This document shows positions 42,788 to 51,410 of a stretch of DNA of 64,000 nucleotides, piece after piece. The notes under the pieces were generated by a model that saw nothing but the letters and a program-made list of their open reading frames with translations, was not told the DNA's origin and ran no database searches. The position numbers were made by a program, and so were the translations under genes. Position 1 is the first letter of the stretch, and every line of letters starts with the position of its first letter. The DNA comes from an uncultured Gemmiger sp. (GTDB taxonomy: Bacteria > Bacillota > Clostridia > Oscillospirales > Ruminococcaceae). The DNA lies in the NCBI RefSeq assembly GCF_934561205.1, contig NZ_CAKTFU010000005.1, forward strand, positions 62,001-126,000, in the 5' to 3' direction.

Positions 42788-43651
42788 TCAGCCCTTCAGG
42801 CCGCTGGATGCAACGCCCTGCACAAAGTATTTCTGCAGGGACAAAAATACGATCAGAACCGGGATCAGTGCAATGACCGACGCCGCCATGATCAACCCGT
42901 ACTCGGCAGAATACTGGCTGATGAACATGCGCAGACCGATCTGGATGGTTTTCAGTTCCGTTTTGGTCAGGTAGATCAGGGGGCCGAGGAAGTCATTCCA
43001 GGTGTTCACAAAGGTGAAGATCACCAGCGTGGACACCGCCGGCAGCGACAACGGCAGCATGATGCGGGCGTAGATGCCGTACTCGGACAAGCCGTCGATA
43101 CGCGCAGCCTCACACAGCTCGGTGGGAACGCCCTCGTAGAACTGCTTCATCATAAAGACGCCGAACGCGCTGAACGCCTGCAAACAGATGATGGCCAGAT
43201 GGGTGTTGTTCAGATGCCAGGAGCGCATCATCATAAACTGCGGCACCATGTAGGCCTGCCAGGGCACAGCGATGGTTGCAATGTAGCCGAGGAACAGCAC
43301 GTTCTTGCCCTTGAAGTTCAGCTTGGCGAACGCATAGGCGGCAAAGGAGGAGGTCAGCACCTGCAAGATCGTGACCACGATGGTCAAAAACGCCGTGTTC
43401 TTGATAAAGGTTAGCAAGGGGATCTTTGTCCAGATATCCAGATAGTTCTGCGGGCGCGGGTTGGAGGGGATCCACTCAATGGGGAAGGTGAAAACGTCCT
43501 TGTTCATCTTAAAGGACGCCGAAAGCATCCACAAAAACGGGATGAGCATCAGCGCCGCCACAAGGATCAGCAGTGCGTAGATCAGCACGCGGCTGACGAT
43601 GTGCTGGACCTTCATGGAACCGGTTTTTTCTTTTACAGCGGTAGTAGCCAT
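42788..43651 (-). CDS. Carbohydrate ABC transporter permease (MalG type)
   Basis: A 287-residue permease with six membrane helices and the ATPase-contact EAA loop (ELCEAARIDGLSEYGIYARIMLPLSLP). ATG 43651 follows AAGGAGGA. It pairs with the permease at 43669 and the binding protein at 44706. No ATPase gene is present, so a shared MsmK-like ATPase elsewhere must power it. By context it imports uronic-acid-containing oligosaccharides. Confidence 0.95.
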   Translation of the reverse strand: MATTAVKEKTGSMKVQHIVSRVLIYALLILVAALMLIPFLWMLSASFKMNKDVFTFPIEWIPSNPRPQNYLDIWTKIPLLTFIKNTAFLTIVVTILQVLTSSFAAYAFAKLNFKGKNVLFLGYIATIAVPWQAYMVPQFMMMRSWHLNNTHLAIICLQAFSAFGVFMMKQFYEGVPTELCEAARIDGLSEYGIYARIMLPLSLPAVSTLVIFTFVNTWNDFLGPLIYLTKTELKTIQIGLRMFISQYSAEYGLIMAASVIALIPVLIVFLSLQKYFVQGVASSGLKG

Positions 43652-43668
43652 GGTGTATCCTCCTTTCC

Positions 43669-44586
43669 TTAATCGTTGTTGGTGGAGCCTTTGAACTGGA
43701 TAACCGTGACAAACAGCACCAGCACAAACAGCACCATCGACACGGCACTGGCGTAGCCGTACTTGGGTGTGTTGACAAAGGCAACGTTGTAAATGTAGTA
43801 GACAAGCGTCATGGTGGCATTGCCGGGGCCGCCCTGGGTGATCATATACATCTGGTCATATACCTTGAAGGAGGCGATCGTCAGCATGATAACGACAAAG
43901 AAGGTCGTGGGTTTCAGCTGCGGCAGCGTGACGTTCCAGAAAATCTGCCACTTGTTGGCACCGTCCAGCTCGGCGGCTTCCTCCAGTTCGGGGTTGGTGC
44001 CCTGCAGACCGGCCAGGTAGATAACCATGTAGTAGCCCATGTTCTTCCAGACGCTGAACAGAATGACCGTCAGCATAGCGGTGTCCTTGCCGGCTGCCCA
44101 CTTGGGCAGGTTTTCGACACCCAGCCCCGCCAGGATCTGGTTGACAGGACCCATCGAGGGGCTGAAGATCATGTTCCAGACGGCTGCCACGGCAACCAGT
44201 GAGGCAACATACGGGAAAAACGATACCGTGCGGAAGAAGTTGCGGCACTTGACCTTCTGGTTCAGCAGCATCGCCAAACCCAGACTGCACACCAATGTAA
44301 GGGGTACGGTGCCGACGGCATAGACCAGCGTGTTAACAAAGGCGGCCTTGAAGGTCTTATCGCTGAGCAGCGCCACAAAGTTGCTGATGCCGGTGAACTC
44401 AACGGGGTGAACGCCGTCCCAGTTGCAGAAGGAAAGTGCAATGGCAAAAATCATGGGTACCAGCGTAAAAACGCAGAAACCGATGAAGTTGGGGGCAATA
44501 AAGCTGTAGGCAACAAGGCTGTCCCGCGTGGATTTTTTCATTCCGCGTTTTGGGGCTGCCTGAATGGCCTGCGTGGTTTCGGCCAT
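43669..44586 (-). CDS. Carbohydrate ABC transporter permease (MalF type)
   Basis: A 305-residue permease with six helices and the EAA motif (ELEEAAELDGANKWQIFWNVTLPQLKP); its N-terminus is cytoplasmic and basic (KRGMKKSTRDSLVAYSF). ATG 44586 follows GAGGAGG. It lies 17 bases before the MalG-type gene and forms the heteromeric channel with it. Confidence 0.95.
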   Translation of the reverse strand: MAETTQAIQAAPKRGMKKSTRDSLVAYSFIAPNFIGFCVFTLVPMIFAIALSFCNWDGVHPVEFTGISNFVALLSDKTFKAAFVNTLVYAVGTVPLTLVCSLGLAMLLNQKVKCRNFFRTVSFFPYVASLVAVAAVWNMIFSPSMGPVNQILAGLGVENLPKWAAGKDTAMLTVILFSVWKNMGYYMVIYLAGLQGTNPELEEAAELDGANKWQIFWNVTLPQLKPTTFFVVIMLTIASFKVYDQMYMITQGGPGNATMTLVYYIYNVAFVNTPKYGYASAVSMVLFVLVLFVTVIQFKGSTNND

Positions 44587-44623
44587 GGATCATACCTCCT
44601 CGGAGTGTTGACTTGCATAAGAT

Positions 44624-44651
44624 AAGGGGCAGGCGCGCCCGCCCGCCCCTT
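44624..44651 (-). terminator. Attenuating hairpin between binding protein and permease genes
   Basis: AAGGGGC/GCCCCTT with a GC-rich inner palindrome (GGCGCGCC). The T-run on the minus strand is short. It probably lowers permease expression relative to the binding protein. Confidence 0.55.
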
Positions 44652-44705
44652 TACGAAAAAGAAGGAAAACTTGGAGAAAATCAGAAGAAATCAGGGATGT
44701 AAGTA

Positions 44706-46031
44706 TCAGCCCAGCAGCGCAGCAACCTGCTCGTTCATGTTGGCGATGCCCTCGTCGATGGTCTCGCTCTCGGTCATGATGGCGTCATGCTCGGTGTTCA
44801 GGATGGTCTCGATCTCGCTGGCCTTGTCGGACAGGGGCATTTCGAGGTAAACGGCAGTAGTCTTCAAAGCCTCCTTGGAGTTCTCATCATTGGGGAAACC
44901 ATCGGTAGAAGCGATGATCTCGCTGGTCTTATCGCTGGAAACTGCGGGGAAGTTGCCGGTAGCTGCCAGTGCCTCGGCGGCTTCTTCGGAAGCGCACCAA
45001 TTCAGGAAGTCGGCAGCAGCTGCTTTCTTTGTGGAGTTGGCGTTGATAGCCAGGCTGGTCACAGTGCCCAGAGTGGAGCCGGCAGGTGCATCATCAGGAT
45101 GAGGATACTTGACGATGCCGAAGTTGACGGGCTGGACGCCGTTGGCAGAAGCCTCAGCGTTATACTTCTGCATAGTAGCCAAGAACCAGGAACCCATGTT
45201 GCACATGGCAGCCTGACCGTTCTGGAAAGCGCCGGAGTAGTGCAGTCCGGAGGTCTTCTGTTCACCGTAGTTGGGAACAACTCCATCCTGCTGTTCTTTC
45301 AGGATCATTTCGTAGTAGGGCTTCAGGAAGTCGTAATTACCATCGATGATGGTGTTCTTGCCATCCAGAATGCCGAACAGGGAAACGGTGGAGCGCCATG
45401 TATGATAGATGTTGCCATAAACACCTGTTTTCTCATTTACCTCGCGAATCTTGGCGTCCCACTGTTCCATGGTCATATCATTGGTAGGATACTCGATGTT
45501 ATTGGCATCAAAGATATCCTTGTTGTAGTAGACGACCCAGAAAGAAGAGATAAACGGGACAGCGTAATAATTGCCGTCATCCGCAGTCAGCTGCTCGATA
45601 ACGCCGTTGAACTTAGATGTATCAACATCCAGCGTGGTGTTCAGTGGCTCCAGAACGCCCAAATTGATAAGGTTTGCATAACCGGGGATATCCTTGATAG
45701 AAACAATATCCAACTCACCATTGGCACCGGCCAACTGGGTGGCCAGCTGGGTCATGTAATCGGTAGAGCCGAGGTCAACCATGTCGAACTTGACATTGGG
45801 ATGGCTAGCCGTGTAAGTATCAGCCAGTGCGCTCCACTGGGAAGTAGAATCCTTATCCCACAGTGCCCAAGTCAGGGTGACGGTCTCACTGTCGGAGGCC
45901 GATGCGGTGCTGTCGGCAGACGCAGCAGCGGAAGAAGTGCTTTCCGTGGAAGCGGCGCCGCCGCAGGCTGCCAGGCTCATTGCCATGGTACCGGCCAGGC
46001 CAAGGGCTGCGATTTTTTGCAGTTTGCTCAT
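44706..46031 (-). CDS. Sugar ABC transporter substrate-binding lipoprotein
   Basis: A 441-residue solute-binding protein (SBP family 1) with a lipoprotein signal peptide (lipobox LAAC, Cys at residue 23), a Ser/Ala-rich linker, then a bilobed binding domain (LTWALWDKDSTSQWSALADTY, DIVSIKDIPGYANLINLGVLEPL). ATG 46031 follows AGGAGGAG. It is the first gene of the ABC operon and is divergent from the YesM/YesN-type genes, which probably control it through repeats at 46151-46271. Confidence 0.95.
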   Translation of the reverse strand: MSKLQKIAALGLAGTMAMSLAACGGAASTESTSSAAASADSTASASDSETVTLTWALWDKDSTSQWSALADTYTASHPNVKFDMVDLGSTDYMTQLATQLAGANGELDIVSIKDIPGYANLINLGVLEPLNTTLDVDTSKFNGVIEQLTADDGNYYAVPFISSFWVVYYNKDIFDANNIEYPTNDMTMEQWDAKIREVNEKTGVYGNIYHTWRSTVSLFGILDGKNTIIDGNYDFLKPYYEMILKEQQDGVVPNYGEQKTSGLHYSGAFQNGQAAMCNMGSWFLATMQKYNAEASANGVQPVNFGIVKYPHPDDAPAGSTLGTVTSLAINANSTKKAAAADFLNWCASEEAAEALAATGNFPAVSSDKTSEIIASTDGFPNDENSKEALKTTAVYLEMPLSDKASEIETILNTEHDAIMTESETIDEGIANMNEQVAALLG

Positions 46032-46437
46032 AATGTTTCTCCTCCTAAATGTCTTTTTGGGAAGGCGTTCCGTAGAGGGCCTGTCCCTTTCGATGCCTTA
46101 ATGATACACTATCTGCCTGTCGAAAGCGATGGTATTTTTGGAGATGAATTTGCAAAATTTACGGTAGTTCCCCAAATGGGACCGCAAAAAGATGTAATAT
46201 TTCAAGAAACCTGCAATATTTATCTTTTTGACAGTTCTAAACGATATATCAGCCATCATTTTGTAATATTTGTATAGTTTTATGCTTGACAGGGCGAATC
46301 AGATACGGTATCTTTTTATAAAGAAGTCATTCGGTTTGCAGGGAAATGCGTCTCTGCATTTGTTTTCGCCCTTGCAAAAACTCCGCCGATCCTATCCATC
46401 ATTACCCGTTTATATTGTATATAACAAGGAGCCTGCT
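46032..46437. promoter_or_regulatory. Divergent control region with TG[CT]AA[AT]ATTT repeats
   Basis: No gene lies in these 406 bases. Four direct repeats are visible on the plus strand: TGCAAAATTT (46151), TGTAATATTT (46193), TGCAATATTT (46212) and TGTAATATTT (46262). They lie between the binding protein gene and the kinase gene and are candidate sites for the YesN-type regulator at 48325. A plus-strand promoter, TTGACA (46286-46291), 17 bases, TATCTT (46309-46314), would serve the kinase gene. Confidence 0.55.
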
Positions 46438-48234
46438 ATGGCAAAATTCACCCTGCGCAGGGGCAGCTTGCAGGTGCGGCTGCTGGTGCTTACCATGCTG
46501 TTTACCTTTTGCGTGTCGGCGGTCATCGCCGTAAGCAACCTGCTCCAACTCAACGCCGAGTGGGAACGCACCACGCTGCTCAACGCCGAATACGCCCTGC
46601 AAACTGCCGCCAATGCCATCGCCCGCGACATTGAGGAAATTGACGACCTGGCCGGGTGGTGTACCTACAATCCCTCCATGCGCACCTATCTCTTGACCGA
46701 TGTTGCCGGCAACAACCAGGCGCTCTCGATGTATCCCAGCATTTCGGCTAAATATAACTCCCTGCGTACACTGCCGTTTGTCCAGCGGTTTATGCTCATC
46801 AACGCCACCGGGCGGCCCATGATGTTCGGCACGGCCACTGCCAACGTTCTGTCCCTCACGCCGGATCTGCTGCAAGCCATACCCGGCTACTGTGAACCAA
46901 GCTACGGCTGGCAGTCCATCGTGCGCGACCCGCTGGCGCTCACGTCGCAGGCAGCCGAAACCATCCCTATCACCCGCACGCTAACGCTGCCCGGCACCGA
47001 CCGCACGGCACATGTCTGCGTGTTTGTCTCCCCCAATCTTGTCACCGTGCCGCTGCGCAGCTTTACCCTGCCGGAGGGCGGGCAGCTTTTGTGGGAGATG
47101 GGTGCCCACGTCTACGCACTGGACGGCGGTACGCTGACCGAGTTGGCCAATGACCGTTCCTATTATAAAAACGCCAAGCCCTTTGCGGCCGATATGCGCG
47201 ACAGCCTGACCGAGGTCTACACCGACGGCAGCGGCGTCAACAGCCGGTTTGTGGTGCGGTATCCCATCGGGATGCACGATCTGTACCTGATTGAAATTTT
47301 GCCCACCGGGCCGATGCAGCGGCAAATCCCCTACCTGTCGGTTTCCCTGATATTTACGCTGGCGGCCATTGCGGCGCTGGGCGCGGCGCTGGAAATTCTG
47401 CTGTATCGCATGATAGCCCACCCCATCACAGCACTGCAAAGCCGGATCGAAAAAATCGGCAGCGGTGATTTTTCTGCCGACCCTGCCATTGAATGGGACA
47501 ACGAGCTGGGCGACATCGGGCGCGGCATCAACCGCATGGCGGGCAATATTACCACCCTGATGGACCGCCGCCTTGAGGACGAAAAGCAAAAGCAGGACCT
47601 GGAATACCGTATGCTGCAAAACCAGATCAACCCGCATTTTATCTACAACACGCTGAACAGCATCAAGTGGATGGCGACTATCCAGCACGCCCCCGGCATT
47701 GCCGAGATGGTCACAGCGTTGTCCCGTCTGCTGAAAAGTGTGTCCAAGGGCAACGAAAGACTGGTGCCTTTGTACCAGGAATTTGCACTGCTGAACGATT
47801 ATTTTACCATCCAGCAATACCGCTACGGCGGCACCATCACACTGGATGTCAGCTATATCGAGGACGAAAACCTTACCCACACCTGCCTGATTCCCCGCTT
47901 TACGCTGCAACCGCTGGTGGAAAATGCGATTTTCCACGGCATTGAGCCGAAGGGCAGCGCGGGCGAGGTCACCCTGCGCGTAGAGCGTGCTGCCGACGGC
48001 GATGTGTTGATCCACCTAACGGACGACGGCATCGGCATGACGCCTGAGCAGGCCGCCAAGGCCCTGCGTGAACCCGGCCCCGAGGAGGCTGCCGCCAAAT
48101 ACCGCCATGTGGGCATGTGGAATGTCCACCGTCGTCTGCAATACAGCTTTGGCGACGCCTACGGGCTGAGCATAGAAAGCGAACCCGGCATAGGCACCAC
48201 GGTGACCATCCGCCTGCCGGGGCAGGAAGCCTGA
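46438..48234 (+). CDS. YesM/LytS-type sensor histidine kinase
   Basis: A 598-residue membrane kinase: TM1 (about 18-36), an extracytoplasmic sensor of about 260 residues, TM2 (about 300-325), HAMP (about 325-380), the His-kinase domain with H400 in QINPHFIYNTLNSIKWM, and an ATPase domain (PLVENAIFHG, DDGIGM, GTTVTIRLPG). ATG 46438 follows AAGGAG. It pairs with the AraC-type response regulator at 48325, a class that typically controls adjacent sugar ABC transporters, here on the opposite strand. It probably senses a sugar or the loaded binding protein. Confidence 0.95.
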   Translation: MAKFTLRRGSLQVRLLVLTMLFTFCVSAVIAVSNLLQLNAEWERTTLLNAEYALQTAANAIARDIEEIDDLAGWCTYNPSMRTYLLTDVAGNNQALSMYPSISAKYNSLRTLPFVQRFMLINATGRPMMFGTATANVLSLTPDLLQAIPGYCEPSYGWQSIVRDPLALTSQAAETIPITRTLTLPGTDRTAHVCVFVSPNLVTVPLRSFTLPEGGQLLWEMGAHVYALDGGTLTELANDRSYYKNAKPFAADMRDSLTEVYTDGSGVNSRFVVRYPIGMHDLYLIEILPTGPMQRQIPYLSVSLIFTLAAIAALGAALEILLYRMIAHPITALQSRIEKIGSGDFSADPAIEWDNELGDIGRGINRMAGNITTLMDRRLEDEKQKQDLEYRMLQNQINPHFIYNTLNSIKWMATIQHAPGIAEMVTALSRLLKSVSKGNERLVPLYQEFALLNDYFTIQQYRYGGTITLDVSYIEDENLTHTCLIPRFTLQPLVENAIFHGIEPKGSAGEVTLRVERAADGDVLIHLTDDGIGMTPEQAAKALREPGPEEAAAKYRHVGMWNVHRRLQYSFGDAYGLSIESEPGIGTTVTIRLPGQEA

Positions 48235-48251
48235 TAACGGTTTCCCTCTCC

Positions 48252-48298
48252 GTTTTCGCCGTTGGCGAAAACACCACCTTATTTATTATCTTTTATCT
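48252..48298 (+). repeat. Hairpin plus TTATCTTTTATC element, copy 2
   Basis: GTTTTCGCC, GTT, GGCGAAAAC is a perfect 9-bp hairpin (48252-48272), followed by ACCTTATTTATT and TTATCTTTTATCTC, located between the kinase gene and the response regulator gene. It matches copy 1 (minus strand, 42654-42602) in order and spacing. Confidence 0.7.
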
Positions 48299-48324
48299 CT
48301 TATCTATAAAACCGAGGTGATCCC

Positions 48325-49608
48325 TTGACACGCATCTTTCTTGTTGACGACGAACCTCTGGTCCTCATCGGTATGCAAGGTATGCTGAACTGGGCCGAGC
48401 TTGGCTATGAGGTCGTGGGCACAGCCCGCAACGGCGCCGAGGCGCTCAAGGCCATTGAGGAAAAGCGGCCCGACATCGTGGTTTCCGACATCCGTATGCC
48501 GGTTATGGACGGCTTTGCGCTGGCAGAAAACTGCCATAAGGACGGTTCCTCTCTGCCTGTATTCATCATGCTGACCAGCTATGAGGAATTCGACTACGTC
48601 AAGCGCAGTATGCGCCTGGGTGTGGTGGATTACCTTGTCAAAATTGACCTGACCGCCGAAAGCCTGACCGCTGCACTGGAAAAGGCTCGCGCCGCTGCCG
48701 AAAAAGAAAAGCGCCTGCAAGCCCCCGCTGCGCCCGCCGTCAGCGTGGACAGCTACCGCGACCGCCTGTTTATGCAGCTGTACGGCGGCCTTTTGACCGA
48801 CCGCGAACGGTTTGACCGCCAATGCGCCGAGCTGGGACTTGACTTTCATGACCCGCTGTACGTCCTGGCGCTGGGCAGCATCCAAACCCCCGGCCTTACC
48901 ACCGAGCAGCTGTTGACTTTAAGCACCGGCGTCACCCGTATGGCCGCCGAGACCCTGCCCAAATACCGTCCCTGCCGTGTCATCGGCATGGATCTGCGGC
49001 ATTTTTCGGTGCTGCTGCCCCTGCAGCAAGGCGAGGATCCCGAAACCGCCCTCTCCCCTGCCCTGTGCAGCACAGGCCAGATTTTATATAACTATTTCAG
49101 TTCGGAGATTTACTGGGCCGTCGGCCGCCCTGTGGACGATATTCTGCAAATCTCCCAAAGTCAGCGGGACGCCTTTGCCGCCTTGCAGCTGCTGCGCAGC
49201 GATGCGTCCATCGTCTTTTGGCACGAGCGCCCCAACACCCCGCTGGATCACCGTGCCCAGGTCGTGGGGCAGGTGCAGCATTATATCCGTGATCACCTGG
49301 CCGAAAAGCTGACCTTAAACGATGTGGCCGCGATGTTCAATTTCAGCCCCAACTACCTCAGCCAGCTTTTTGCCCAAAACAGTGAGAGTGGTTTTGTGGA
49401 ATTTGTCACCGCCACCCGCATCGCCGCCGCCAAGGAGCTGATGGCCTCTACCGACAAGAAAATCTACGAGATCAGTATGCTGGTGGGGTTTGACAGCGCG
49501 TTCTATTTCAGTAAGGTTTTCAAAAAGCTGGAGGGCAGCAGCCCTCGCGAGTATATTCAAAGAATGAAGGGATCGTATGTTGACGCAAAAGATGACGCTG
49601 AGCTTTGA
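48325..49608 (+). CDS. YesN/AraC-type response regulator
   Basis: A 427-residue regulator starting at TTG 48325 (GAGGTG 7-12 bases upstream). The receiver domain has D8-D9, phospho-acceptor D55 in VVSDIRMPVMDG and a conserved Lys in YLVKIDL. A middle domain of unknown role follows. The C-terminal AraC helix-turn-helix (about 325-420) includes LTLNDVAAMFNFSPNYLSQLF and FYFSKVFKKLEGSSPREYI. It is the partner of the kinase at 46438. Likely targets are the divergent sugar ABC operon and its own operon. The 3' end overlaps the next gene by 32 bases. Confidence 0.94.
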   Translation: MTRIFLVDDEPLVLIGMQGMLNWAELGYEVVGTARNGAEALKAIEEKRPDIVVSDIRMPVMDGFALAENCHKDGSSLPVFIMLTSYEEFDYVKRSMRLGVVDYLVKIDLTAESLTAALEKARAAAEKEKRLQAPAAPAVSVDSYRDRLFMQLYGGLLTDRERFDRQCAELGLDFHDPLYVLALGSIQTPGLTTEQLLTLSTGVTRMAAETLPKYRPCRVIGMDLRHFSVLLPLQQGEDPETALSPALCSTGQILYNYFSSEIYWAVGRPVDDILQISQSQRDAFAALQLLRSDASIVFWHERPNTPLDHRAQVVGQVQHYIRDHLAEKLTLNDVAAMFNFSPNYLSQLFAQNSESGFVEFVTATRIAAAKELMASTDKKIYEISMLVGFDSAFYFSKVFKKLEGSSPREYIQRMKGSYVDAKDDAEL

Positions 49609-51397
49609 TACGGTGCGCCCCGTTTTGTACCCGCCTTACACCGACCGTGCTGCCTGGCAAAGTCTGCCGTGTGCGGCGCGCTGGCAGGCTGCCGGGCAAG
49701 ACGCCCTGCGGGAGGCTGCCGCGCTGCCTGCACTGCCGCTTTCACTGTGGCTGCAATTTACCCAAAACGGTGACCGCTCACATTGGGAACACGCCTATTT
49801 TGCCCGCCGCCGCACGCTGTGCGCCCTGACCATGGCCGAAGCCGTCACGGGGGACGGCAGCTATCTGCCCGCCATTACCGATGTGGCGTGGGCCATCTGT
49901 GAGGAATCCGCCTGGCAGCTGCCCGCCCACAACAGCTATCTGCGCGATGCACCGCAACTGCCCACGCCCAATATCGAACGTCCCATCGTCGATTTGTTTG
50001 CTGCCGAGACCGGTGCCCTGCTTGCAACGGTTTACGGCTTGCTGGGCAAGTCGCTGGACGCCTACGCGCCCGGCCTTGCCGAACGTCTGCGCGGGGAGGT
50101 TGAGTTCCGCATTCTGACGCCCTACCTCACGTCGCATTTCTGGTGGATGGGCCACGGTGATGAACCGATGTGCAACTGGACGCCGTGGTGTACCCAAAAT
50201 GTACTGCTGGCCGCCGTACAGTGCGCCGATGCCGCCCGCCTTCCTGACTTTGTGCGGCAGGCGGCATACAGCCTGGACTGTTTTTTGAAGGACTACGGCG
50301 AGGACGGCTGCTGCAGCGAGGGCGCACAGTATTACCGCCACGCTGCGTTGACGATGTTCAGCGCATTGTCGCTGCTGTGCGGCATAGCCCCCGGCGTGTT
50401 CGATGACGTATGGCAGGAGCAGAAAATCCGCAACATGGCCGTGTACATCGTCAATATGCACGTCGGCGGGCCGTATTACTTCAACTTTGCCGATTGCAGC
50501 CCGCAGGCGGGCGCGCGCGGTGTGCGGGAGTATCTGTTCGGCAAAAAAGTCGGCAGCCTGCCGCTGATGACATTGGCCGCCCGCGATTGGGCTGCCGCCG
50601 TGGCCGCACCTGATCCCGACCGCTTGCATCACCCTGATGACAGCGAGGGCATCAACCTGTATTACCACATCCAGACCGCTCTGGCGGAAAAGGAGGTGCT
50701 GGCTTTTGCCCAAAACGCCGCCCCCGTACCGCCGCCCGATGTCTGGTACCCCAGCGTGGGCATTCTCGTCAGCCGACGCGGCGCCTTTTCCCTGGGAGCC
50801 AAGGCCGGCTGCAACGCCGACAGCCACAACCACAACGACGTCGGCAGTGTGACGCTGTACAAAAACGGCTTACCTCTGCTGATCGATGTAGGCGTCGAAA
50901 CGTACAGCAAAAAGACCTTCAGCCCGCAGCGGTATGAGATTTGGACCATGCAGTCAAGTTGGCACAACTTGCCGGAATTTGACCCCGACGGCGCAGCGTA
51001 TCAACAGCAGGCGGGCGCGGAATTTGCCGCTGCCGCCGTGACAGTGGCAGATACTTTGGACGACATCACGATGGATATCGCCCCCGCCTACGGCAATGTG
51101 CCCGGCCTGACCACCTACCGCCGCACAGTGACCTTAACCGAAAGCGCCTTGCATTTGCAGGACAAAACCGACTACACAGGTACCGTGGCGCTTACCCTGA
51201 TGAGTGTCGAAAAGCCCGTCAGCGATGGCCGCTGCGTACAGTTCGGTACCTTGGCAGAAGCCATTCTGGACGGTGCATCGAAAATTCTTGTTGAGCCTGC
51301 GCCCATCACGGACGCCCGCCTGCGTCAGGCTTGGCCCGATACCTTGTACCGCACACGGGTGTATTTTACCGGGCAGCTCCGCCTTACCATTTCTTGA
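49577..51397 (+). CDS. Heparinase II/III-family protein (intracellular)
   Basis: A 606-residue protein with an N-terminal alpha/alpha toroid (about 1-370, including HGDEPMCNWTPWCTQN and EGAQYYRHAAL) and a C-terminal beta-sandwich holding H417-N-H419-N-D421 in the segment that binds metal and takes part in catalysis in heparinase II/III-like lyases. There is no signal peptide, so it would act on imported oligosaccharides, as oligo-alginate or oligo-uronide lyases do. It starts inside the regulator gene. It would generate unsaturated uronic acids for GH88. The exact glycan is unknown. Confidence 0.85.
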   Translation: MLTQKMTLSFDTVRPVLYPPYTDRAAWQSLPCAARWQAAGQDALREAAALPALPLSLWLQFTQNGDRSHWEHAYFARRRTLCALTMAEAVTGDGSYLPAITDVAWAICEESAWQLPAHNSYLRDAPQLPTPNIERPIVDLFAAETGALLATVYGLLGKSLDAYAPGLAERLRGEVEFRILTPYLTSHFWWMGHGDEPMCNWTPWCTQNVLLAAVQCADAARLPDFVRQAAYSLDCFLKDYGEDGCCSEGAQYYRHAALTMFSALSLLCGIAPGVFDDVWQEQKIRNMAVYIVNMHVGGPYYFNFADCSPQAGARGVREYLFGKKVGSLPLMTLAARDWAAAVAAPDPDRLHHPDDSEGINLYYHIQTALAEKEVLAFAQNAAPVPPPDVWYPSVGILVSRRGAFSLGAKAGCNADSHNHNDVGSVTLYKNGLPLLIDVGVETYSKKTFSPQRYEIWTMQSSWHNLPEFDPDGAAYQQQAGAEFAAAAVTVADTLDDITMDIAPAYGNVPGLTTYRRTVTLTESALHLQDKTDYTGTVALTLMSVEKPVSDGRCVQFGTLAEAILDGASKILVEPAPITDARLRQAWPDTLYRTRVYFTGQLRLTIS

Positions 51398-51410
51398 AAG
51401 GACGATACAC

